Assembly (NCBI GenBank): GCA_937876495.1
Contig: CALEGL010000096.1
Span: 1-25,015 of the forward strand
Direction of reading: 5' to 3'
DNA: 25,015 nucleotides
Source of the DNA: an uncultured Bifidobacterium sp.
GTDB taxonomy: Bacteria > Actinomycetota > Actinomycetes > Actinomycetales > Bifidobacteriaceae
The notes under the pieces are model-generated. The model saw only the letters and a list, made by a program, of their open reading frames with translations. It was not told the origin of the DNA and did not search any database. The translations under genes were made by a program, and so were the position numbers. This document shows, in pieces, positions 15,463 through 22,387 of this stretch. How positions within the stretch are numbered: position 1 is the stretch's first letter; every line of letters begins with the position of its first letter.

Positions 15463-16089
15463 ATGACGAAGCCGAACGATGAACGTGCCATGCGCCGACG
15501 CTATGTGAGCAGACGCCGCCATGTCGTCTTGTCCTTCGTGGTTATGATTCTCGTCGCCGCGCTTGTCGTATCCGGCGTCTTCTACTTCCACATAGGCGGC
15601 GCGGGGGCCCAGAAGACATCGGTCGCGGCACCGAACTACGGAGTGACCGCGCCCTGCGCCCCGGAGGACTCCAACGGGAACACATCGAAATATGCGACGA
15701 ATTCGGACGTGACCATTCGCGTGCTCAACGGGACGGCGTCAAGCGGCTTCGCCAAGGCCGTTGGAGAAGCCCTGCAAAACAGAGGCTTCACCGTCTCTGA
15801 GATATCCAACTATTCGTCGACCTCGGTGGAGCGGACCATCATCTACTTCGGCCGCAACGCGATCGCGCAGGGCTACACCGTGAACAGCAACTTCAAGGAC
15901 GCCATCATGGTGATGGATGACCGGACCGACAAGCTCGTCGACGTCGTTCTCGGGTCCTCCTTCAAGAACCTGCGCAGCAAGCGCTACGTCCCCACCTCGG
16001 GTGCCGACATCGTCGACATCAAGGGATGCAAAAGCGCCTCCTCGATGACTGATCTTCCCAAAGCGATCAGCCACACCGCCGTGAACTGA
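15463..16089 (+). CDS. LytR_C-domain single-pass membrane protein
   Basis: A 208-aa protein with a basic cytoplasmic tail, one membrane helix (about 20-44) and an extracytoplasmic LytR C-terminal domain (about 80-180), recognised by VTIRVLNGTASSGFAKAVGE, GFTVSEI and the repeated IIYFGRNA-type strand. LytR_C domains occur alone or behind LytR-CpsA-Psr catalytic domains; the domain's own biochemical role is not established. The catalytic LCP domain is absent here. The ATG at 15463 is preferred because AAAGGG lies 8 nt upstream; earlier in-frame starts at 15433, 15439 and GTG 15418 lack one, and the last overlaps the likely -10 box. It ends at a bidirectional terminator shared with the tRNA nucleotidyltransferase gene. 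Confidence 0.88.
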   Translation: MTKPNDERAMRRRYVSRRRHVVLSFVVMILVAALVVSGVFYFHIGGAGAQKTSVAAPNYGVTAPCAPEDSNGNTSKYATNSDVTIRVLNGTASSGFAKAVGEALQNRGFTVSEISNYSSTSVERTIIYFGRNAIAQGYTVNSNFKDAIMVMDDRTDKLVDVVLGSSFKNLRSKRYVPTSGADIVDIKGCKSASSMTDLPKAISHTAVN

Positions 16090-16092
16090 GCG

Positions 16093-16134
16093 CGGTGAAC
16101 GGGTCGGCGAGGATCCGCACCGACCCGTTCACCG
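16093..16134. terminator. Bidirectional terminator between LytR_C and tRNA nucleotidyltransferase genes
   Basis: A perfect 15-bp inverted repeat, 16093-16107 with 16120-16134, has a 12-nt loop. It lies in the 102-bp gap between converging genes, three bases past the LytR_C stop. Confidence 0.8.
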
Positions 16135-16191
16135 GCGAAGGGACGGACCTCGGCTCGATTCCATCCTCGTCCCCGAGACCGCGGCCGGACC

Positions 16192-17679
16192 TCAGCTCCT
16201 GGATTCCGTCGGCAGGGATGGACCTCCCGCGCCGACCGCGATCCGGGAGGCACCATCATCGGTCCGGTCACGCGAAGACGCCCATCTGCGCAGCTCCGCC
16301 TCCGCCTCGTCGGGGCCGACGGGCCCCCGATCCAGTCGGAAGTCCAGCATATGGCGATAGGCCTCTCCGACCAGCGGCCCCGGAGCTATGCCGAGAATCC
16401 TCATGATGTCGTTGCCGTCAAGATCCGGGCGGATGGCATCGACGTCCTCCTGCCTTCTGAGCTCCTCGACGCGGCGCTCCATGTCATCCATCGCCTCCGA
16501 GAACATCCTCGCCTTGCGCTGGTTCCGCGTGGTCACGTCCGCCCGCGTCAGCCTGTTGAGTCTCTCATACAGATGACCGGAGCCCCTGACGTAGCGACGG
16601 ACCGCGGAATCCGTCCATGGCTCGTCGACGTAGCCGTGGAAGCGCAGATGCATCTCGACCAGCTCGGAGACGTCCTGGACGACATGATGGTCGAAACGCA
16701 GCGCCTTGAGGCGTCGCCGGGCTATCTGTGCCCCGACCACATCATGGTGATGGAAGCTCACCTTCCCGCCCGGCTCGAATCGCCGGGTCTTCGGCTTGCC
16801 GACGTCATGGAGCAGCGCCGCCAGACGCAGGACGAGATCGGGAGCCGGAACCGGTCCGTCATCGCCCGTCTCCAAGGCGATCGCCTGGTCGAGGACGGTC
16901 ATCGTATGCTCGAAGACGTCCTTGTGCCGGTGATGCTCGTCGATCTCCAGCTTCAGGGCGGGAACCTCCGGAAGGACGACGTTGGCGAGGCCCAAGCCGA
17001 CCAAAGCCTCGACTCCGTCGCGAGGCCGCGAAGATAGCAGCAGCTTCGTCAGTTCGTCACGCACGCGTTCGGCGGAAACGATGCTCAGACGGTCGGCCAT
17101 GCGGGTGATGGCCTCGGCCGTCGATGCCTCAATCCGGAAACCGAGCTGGGCGACGAAGCGCACCGCCCGCATCATCCGCAGGGGATCGTCATCGAAGGAT
17201 CGCTCCGGCTCTATGGGCGTGCGCAGAAGCCCGTTGGCCAGATCGCTAGCCCCATGGAACGGATCGACGAAAACCAGGTCGGGGACCCGAAGCGCCATGG
17301 CGTTGACGGTGAAGTCACGACGGGAGAGGTCGCCCTCCAGACTGCTCCCATACGTCACATCAGGTTTGCGCGAGTCATGCTCGTAGGCATCGCTGCGGTA
17401 GGTTGTAATCTCGACGCGAATCTCCGTTCCGTCCGGCCGACGGCGCATGGCCCCGAGGGTGCCGAACTTCCGACCCATATCCCAGAAGCCGTCACGCCCC
17501 CATCGCCTGAGCACCGGCTCGAACTGTTCGGGACGGGCGGACGTGCAGAAATCCAAGTCATGGGAGCGACGACGCAGCAGAAGGTCGCGGACCGCGCCTC
17601 CCACCACGGAGAGCTCGAACCCCTCGGCAGAGAACAATTGACCCAGTTCGATGGCCTCCGGCCAGACTTCGACGTTCAT
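16192..17679 (-). CDS. CCA tRNA nucleotidyltransferase (class II, with HD domain)
   Basis: This 495-aa enzyme adds or repairs the 3' CCA of tRNAs from CTP and ATP, which the local tRNA-Thr needs because its gene lacks CCA. The nucleotidyltransferase head shows GGAVRD (27-32) and the metal-binding DLDF pair (D41, D43). RRDFTVNAMAL (120-130) and the ERVRDEL region (204-210) follow. An HD-type domain with HKDVFEHT (252-259) and LLHDVGKP (289-296) occupies the middle. This architecture matches mycobacterial PcnA, whose neighbour genes are also the same here. Poly(A) polymerase activity is the alternative for this superfamily, but the HD layout favours CCA addition. The ATG at 17679 has GAAAGGG just upstream. 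A TATGCT hexamer at 17722-17717 (minus) is a possible -10 box in the 85-bp divergent gap. Confidence 0.92.
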   Translation of the reverse strand: MNVEVWPEAIELGQLFSAEGFELSVVGGAVRDLLLRRRSHDLDFCTSARPEQFEPVLRRWGRDGFWDMGRKFGTLGAMRRRPDGTEIRVEITTYRSDAYEHDSRKPDVTYGSSLEGDLSRRDFTVNAMALRVPDLVFVDPFHGASDLANGLLRTPIEPERSFDDDPLRMMRAVRFVAQLGFRIEASTAEAITRMADRLSIVSAERVRDELTKLLLSSRPRDGVEALVGLGLANVVLPEVPALKLEIDEHHRHKDVFEHTMTVLDQAIALETGDDGPVPAPDLVLRLAALLHDVGKPKTRRFEPGGKVSFHHHDVVGAQIARRRLKALRFDHHVVQDVSELVEMHLRFHGYVDEPWTDSAVRRYVRGSGHLYERLNRLTRADVTTRNQRKARMFSEAMDDMERRVEELRRQEDVDAIRPDLDGNDIMRILGIAPGPLVGEAYRHMLDFRLDRGPVGPDEAEAELRRWASSRDRTDDGASRIAVGAGGPSLPTESRS

Positions 17680-17751
17680 TGGACCCTTTCACGGCAGGCA
17701 CGCATGCGCGCCTCCCAGCATACCGTCACTCCACCTGCACATTGGTTTGGG

Positions 17752-17757
17752 TAAGGT
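17752..17757 (+). promoter_or_regulatory. Candidate -10 box for the NUDIX gene
   Basis: TAAGGT ends 7 nt before the ATG at 17765, the spacing of a leaderless transcript. AAGG and GGAG in the same stretch could instead serve as a Shine-Dalgarno, so the two readings are not separable here. Confidence 0.35.
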
Positions 17758-17764
17758 GGAGTCC

Positions 17765-18403
17765 ATGACCACCCCCTCGGATCTCGCGCGCATGCTTGCC
17801 GATGCCGCGGATCGTCATGCCCGACGGGGAGGGTCCAGGGACGTTCTGAGATACACATCCCAATCCCGTTCGCGCGGGGACTCCGATGGGTCCCCCGATG
17901 CACCGACTCCTGCGATAATGCCGGCACGGCGAATCACCCATGCCCGGGTGACGTTCGCCTCCCTTGACGCCCAGGAACTGCCCGTCGTCCGCGAATATTC
18001 CGCCGGCGGCCTCATCTTCGACGGCGACCGGGTGGCCATAATCGCCCGCCATTCACGCAGCGGCCATCTGGAATGGTGCCTTCCCAAGGGCCATATCGAG
18101 CAGGGGGAGACTCCCCAGCAGACCGCGGTGCGGGAGGTGCATGAGGAGACGGGGATACTGGGCGAGGTCGTGGACTCCATCGCGACCATCGACTACTGGT
18201 TCACCGGGTCGAGTCAGCGGGTCCACAAGCTCGTCCATCACTTCGCGCTCCGGCGCATAGGCGGGGATCTGACCGTCGAAGGGGATCCCGACCATGAGGC
18301 GGAGGAGGCGATCTGGGTACGATTCGATGACCTTGATGGCGTCCTGAGCTACCCCAACGAACGCAGGATAGCGTGGCTGTATTCACGGAAGCGCGACAGT
18401 TGA
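17765..18403 (+). CDS. NUDIX hydrolase (MutT4-like)
   Basis: A 212-aa NUDIX protein. The first 70 residues are low-complexity and probably disordered. The domain proper runs from about 76 to 205. Its Nudix box begins at G109 in GHIEQGE and ends in REVHEETGI (123-131), with the three metal-binding glutamates in place. The family hydrolyses nucleoside diphosphates linked to another moiety; the substrate here is not evident. It occupies the place of mycobacterial MutT4 (Rv3908), between the tRNA nucleotidyltransferase and the DUF6049 gene, which supports orthology of the block. The ATG at 17765 is chosen over an open frame that extends about 38 codons back into the divergent gene. Confidence 0.9.
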   Translation: MTTPSDLARMLADAADRHARRGGSRDVLRYTSQSRSRGDSDGSPDAPTPAIMPARRITHARVTFASLDAQELPVVREYSAGGLIFDGDRVAIIARHSRSGHLEWCLPKGHIEQGETPQQTAVREVHEETGILGEVVDSIATIDYWFTGSSQRVHKLVHHFALRRIGGDLTVEGDPDHEAEEAIWVRFDDLDGVLSYPNERRIAWLYSRKRDS

Positions 18404-18462
18404 TCGGTCCGCACCATCGGCAGCGGAATCATGCGCCTCGCCGCGCCATAGCATCACGCCGC

Positions 18463-20586
18463 ATGCGTCGCCTTGGGAATCGCATGCGGTCCTTCGTCAT
18501 CATCCTCGTCACGTTGCTGATGGGATTTCTCGCGCCCTCGGCGGCGTGGGGCGCCGAGGACTCGGCATCGGCAATCGGGCTGTCCATCACCGAATCGACT
18601 CCGGTCGTCACGTCGGATTCGGGATACCATATCGTCGTTTCGGTCAGGAACTCCACGAACGTCGAGACCCCCGGAGGAAAGCTCACGGTCTCCACAAACT
18701 CGTGGTACACCTTCGTCTCGCGCAGCGACATCCAGCACTGGGCCGAGGGAAGCACGGGAATCCCCACGCCCAACGTTCTGGGCACCGTGGACGTCCCCGC
18801 CATTTCGCCCCAGTCCAGCATTTCGGTGACCCTTGACGTGAAAGCCGATGCCGACGCCCTAGCATCCATCACCACATGGGGGCCCAAGCCCGTGCTTCTC
18901 GAATACTCCTCGACGACAAGCAGACCCGTCAGGTCCCATACCTTCCTCACCCGGTCCTCGCAGGGGCTGACGACGACGGCGACCCCGGCCATGGACATCA
19001 CCATCGCCGTGCCCTTGGTGAGCTCGGGATGGAAAAGCGACGAGGACCGGACCTCCACGCTGCTGAATTCCGGCGAGACATCCGAAGAGACCACACCGTA
19101 TCTGACGAAGACCGCGACGCAAACCATGCAGCAATGGGCCAGAACGCTGCAATCCCATCCTCTTCTCCAAGCTGTCGCTGACCCCTCGGTCATCGAGGCG
19201 ATGTCACTGCCGCCTCAGGTGACGGCGGTCATGCAGCCCAGCGCCGTGGACATCACCGCACGAGCGGTGCTCGGCTCCTCGGCCTTCGCCAAGGCAGGGA
19301 TATCCGACGCCTCCTGGACGTCCTCAGCCGCGCTTTCACAAGCGGCGACCACTCTCGGCGACGGAACCGCACTCACGTCCTACGCGTGGCAAGGCTCCGG
19401 CCGATGGACGCTGCAGGCTCTGACACTCGCCCGCCGCCAGGGGTATTCGACCGTCATCGCCTCCGGCGACTTCGATGACTCGGATTCCTCGACCGTCCAC
19501 ACCGGCACATACCGCATCCCCACGGATGCCGGGGATGTCACGGTGCTCGCCGCACAGAAGGTTCTCACCAAGCTCGCCCAGGGGAACCCCACCGATAAGA
19601 CTGCGCTCGCCGAACGCACCGACGCCGGTCGTCTGGCCCGTTTCATGGCCCAGAGCGCGTTCTATCAGATGGAGCAGCCCTACGTTTCAAGGAACATACT
19701 CGTGCTTCTTGGCACGCGGACGACGCCTAAGGAAGCGGACAGCCTGATGACGGCAGTCGAGGACGCGTCATGGCTGAATCTGACCACACTGAACACCCTG
19801 TCCTCGTCCAAGGCGTACCTGAGCGGGACCTCGGCCAAGGAGGTGCTGTCTTCCGACTCGGGAATGACGCGAAGCCGTCGCAGCGCTCTGGTCTCTGCCC
19901 TTGACACGCTGTCGGAAGGCGTCTGCGATGTCACGCGCTTCCGCGACGCCATCCTGGCGGATGGTTCCTCCTCGTCCTCCTCGTCCTCATCGTCCTCATC
20001 CGGCCCGTCGTCGTCCGCATCGCCCTCCGGTCACGAATCTACAAGTGCGGCGACATGGATGAGAAGCATCAAAGCCGCCTATTCACGTCTTGCGCTTCAT
20101 GCCGTGTCCATCTCCTCCGATGAGAATCTGACTTCCCGTATGACGGCATCGGCGACGAATCTGTCCTCGCGCCTTCTTTCCTCCGTGTCATTGACTCCCT
20201 CGGAAGGGATAACCGTCGTCAGTGACACCGCCAGCATGCCAGTCACGGTGAGCAACGCCAATCCCTACCCGGTTCGCGTACGGATCTCGTCCCTCACCGA
20301 CTCGATGGAGATCGTCACATCCCGGTTCGCATACGTCACGGTTCCGGCGCACGGAGAGGCGCAGGTAACGTTCACGATCCGCGTGGCGACATCGGCGAAG
20401 GCGACCGCCCGCCTGACACTGCTGGACCGTGACGGGAAGGCTTTCTCCGAATCGCGGTCGACCATCATCACCAGCTCCCTGCAGCTCAACGACAAAAGCG
20501 GTCTCGTCATCATCATCCTCGCGGCCATCCTCGGCGCCTTCGGACTGCATAGGCAACTGCATCGATCGAAGGATCCGGACGAATGA
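18463..20586 (+). CDS. DUF6049-type exported membrane protein
   Basis: A protein of about 707 aa with a signal peptide (1-30, ending near AWGAED), a large serine/threonine-rich extracytoplasmic region, a 12-serine run (19966-20001) and one C-terminal membrane helix (LVIIILAAILGAF) followed by a short basic tail. Position and topology match mycobacterial Rv3909, an uncharacterised protein always placed before MurJ. An Ig-like strand pattern precedes the C-terminal helix (PVTVSNANPYPVRVR and VTVPAHGEAQVTF). The role is unknown; envelope assembly with MurJ is an inference. The start is uncertain: GTG at 18373, overlapping the NUDIX gene, is in frame but would give an overlong signal-peptide head; ATG 18463 or 18484 gives a normal one, though neither has a clear ribosome-binding site. 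Its stop overlaps the murJ start (ATGA). Confidence 0.85.
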   Translation: MRRLGNRMRSFVIILVTLLMGFLAPSAAWGAEDSASAIGLSITESTPVVTSDSGYHIVVSVRNSTNVETPGGKLTVSTNSWYTFVSRSDIQHWAEGSTGIPTPNVLGTVDVPAISPQSSISVTLDVKADADALASITTWGPKPVLLEYSSTTSRPVRSHTFLTRSSQGLTTTATPAMDITIAVPLVSSGWKSDEDRTSTLLNSGETSEETTPYLTKTATQTMQQWARTLQSHPLLQAVADPSVIEAMSLPPQVTAVMQPSAVDITARAVLGSSAFAKAGISDASWTSSAALSQAATTLGDGTALTSYAWQGSGRWTLQALTLARRQGYSTVIASGDFDDSDSSTVHTGTYRIPTDAGDVTVLAAQKVLTKLAQGNPTDKTALAERTDAGRLARFMAQSAFYQMEQPYVSRNILVLLGTRTTPKEADSLMTAVEDASWLNLTTLNTLSSSKAYLSGTSAKEVLSSDSGMTRSRRSALVSALDTLSEGVCDVTRFRDAILADGSSSSSSSSSSSSGPSSSASPSGHESTSAATWMRSIKAAYSRLALHAVSISSDENLTSRMTASATNLSSRLLSSVSLTPSEGITVVSDTASMPVTVSNANPYPVRVRISSLTDSMEIVTSRFAYVTVPAHGEAQVTFTIRVATSAKATARLTLLDRDGKAFSESRSTIITSSLQLNDKSGLVIIILAAILGAFGLHRQLHRSKDPDE
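19966..20001. repeat. Serine-codon microsatellite in the DUF6049 gene
   Basis: Twelve consecutive serine codons built from TCC, TCG and TCA triplets form a near-perfect triplet repeat. It encodes a poly-serine linker in the extracytoplasmic part of the protein, and slippage would change its length in frame. Confidence 0.7.
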
Positions 20587-22235
20587 CGGGTAAGGACTCC
20601 ATCGGCCACAACTCCCTGATCATGGCCTCAGGAACGGCCGCGTCACGAATAACAGGCCAGATTCGAACGATTCTTCTTGCTGCGGCGATCGGAACCACCG
20701 GAATGGCGGCCAACGCCTATCAGGCGGGTGCGATGATACCGCAAGTCATCTTCACCCTTGTGTCGGGAGGAATCTTCAACGCCGTTCTCGTCCCCCAGAT
20801 AGTGCGAACCCTGCAGTCCGCCAAAGCGGAGGATCAACTGAACAGGCTCATCACCTTGGCGTTGGCTCTGCTTCTTACGATAACGGCTGCCATGATGGCC
20901 GCCACCCCGCTGTTGACGATGCTGTACGCAAAAGGTGACCCAGGAACTGTCGCACTCACCGAATCCTTCACTGCATGGTGCATGCCTCAGGTGTTGTTCT
21001 ACGGGCTTTACACGGTCATAGGCCAGATCCTCGCCGCAAAGAACAGATTCGGAGCCTACTCATGGAGCTCCGTAGGGGCCAACATCATCAGCTCGGCGGG
21101 TTTCATCGCGTTCATTCTGCTTTTTGGCAAGGCCGATACCCAGCCCCTGTCGTTCTGGACGCCAGAGAAGATAGCGCTTACCGCCGGAGCGTGGACTTTG
21201 GGTGTGGCGTGTCAAGCCCTGGTGCTTTTCATTCCCCTCGCTCATTGTGGAATCCGATACCGCCCACGCTGGGGCATCCGAGGAATTGGTCTACGGTCCA
21301 TGGGTCCGGTCGCCGCATGGAGCCTGGGAATCGTCATCATCGATCAGCTCATCACCATCGTCGACACGCGTGTCACGATGAGTGCACCCTCTATCGCCGA
21401 AAATCTCCACGGAACAAATCAGATTGTCGTCGCCGGAAACGCAACTTATCAGAATGCCTACACCGTCTGGATGCTGCCTTACTCCCTCATCGCGGTATCG
21501 GTCTCAACGGCTGTATTCCCTGTCATCTCACGATTCCTCGCCAGGAACGACATAGACGGCGCTCGATTAGAGCTGAGCAAAGCCTTGCGCAACGTCACCG
21601 TCATCATGTGTTTCTTCGCCGCGCTCTTTGCAGTCATGGCCGTTCCCATCGCCAAGGCGCTTCTGCCTTCGGTCAGGATGCACGAAGCCGTTCTCATGTC
21701 CGGACCACTGACCGCACTGGCCCTCTGCCTTCCGCTGTCCAGCGCATATCTCATCATCCAGAGAACTTTCTTTGCCTTCGAAGATGGCCGCCATCCTTTT
21801 CTTTTCGCGATTCTCCAGAACGTCGCCCATGTTGCCATACTCCTTGCGGGCGTGAAAATGCTTCAGCCGGAACATTGGGTCACATGGCTCGGAGTGACGA
21901 TAACAGCATCGACTCTCATCGCATTCCCCGCGCTTATCACCATGCTCAGAAGACGATTCAATGGACGTCTTGATGGTCGTCGCATCAGCTTGAGTTGTGC
22001 AAAGGCAGCTCTTGCATCAATCATCTCCATCCTTGTCTGCCGAGGACTCCGCCCCTGGATTCTCATGCTCGCAGGGGCATCGACGCAGGCGATGAATTGG
22101 TTCCAATCGATTCTCATCTGCATGATTCTTGGACTTATTGCAGGAAGCGTCTATGCCGTATCCCTTGCACTTCTCGGAAGCGAGGAACTTCGTTCGTGTG
22201 TATTGGCTCTTAAGAGCTCGTTCGGCAGGCACTGA
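20583..22235 (+). CDS. murJ: Lipid II flippase MurJ (MviN family)
   Basis: A 550-aa polytopic inner-membrane protein of the MOP exporter superfamily with about 13-14 hydrophobic segments. It would flip lipid II to the outer face for peptidoglycan synthesis. The MurJ N-terminal signature is present in ASRITGQIRTILLAAAIG, with conserved arginines R22 and R28, followed by the TM2 region VIFTLVSGGIFNAVLVP. A further hallmark, MLPYSLIAVSVSTAVFPVIS, is in the middle. The protein ends after the last hydrophobic segments and lacks the C-terminal pseudokinase found in mycobacterial MviN; that module is the next gene. The ATG overlaps the DUF6049 stop in ATGA, so translation is coupled. The coding sequence is visibly less GC-rich than the left half of the window. 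Confidence 0.95.
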   Translation: MTGKDSIGHNSLIMASGTAASRITGQIRTILLAAAIGTTGMAANAYQAGAMIPQVIFTLVSGGIFNAVLVPQIVRTLQSAKAEDQLNRLITLALALLLTITAAMMAATPLLTMLYAKGDPGTVALTESFTAWCMPQVLFYGLYTVIGQILAAKNRFGAYSWSSVGANIISSAGFIAFILLFGKADTQPLSFWTPEKIALTAGAWTLGVACQALVLFIPLAHCGIRYRPRWGIRGIGLRSMGPVAAWSLGIVIIDQLITIVDTRVTMSAPSIAENLHGTNQIVVAGNATYQNAYTVWMLPYSLIAVSVSTAVFPVISRFLARNDIDGARLELSKALRNVTVIMCFFAALFAVMAVPIAKALLPSVRMHEAVLMSGPLTALALCLPLSSAYLIIQRTFFAFEDGRHPFLFAILQNVAHVAILLAGVKMLQPEHWVTWLGVTITASTLIAFPALITMLRRRFNGRLDGRRISLSCAKAALASIISILVCRGLRPWILMLAGASTQAMNWFQSILICMILGLIAGSVYAVSLALLGSEELRSCVLALKSSFGRH

Positions 22236-22328
22236 CGAATCCATCACAAGACCGTGGCAAATCCCCCGTTTTCCACGGAATCGTCCGGCAAATCCAAAAG
22301 CGCTTCCGACCTCAACCATCATCATCGT

Positions 22329-22334
22329 TAGAAT
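22329..22334 (+). promoter_or_regulatory. Candidate -10 box for the pseudokinase gene
   Basis: TAGAAT at 22329-22334 is one base from consensus. TTCCGA-type bases 18-19 bp upstream are only a weak -35. The leader would be about 47 nt. It lies in the 152-bp gap after murJ, so the pseudokinase could be transcribed separately as well as by read-through. Confidence 0.45.
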
Positions 22335-22387
22335 GGCCTCAGCATGATTAATCGGCGTTACGTCGTACCACGGAGTCTGGAAAGATA

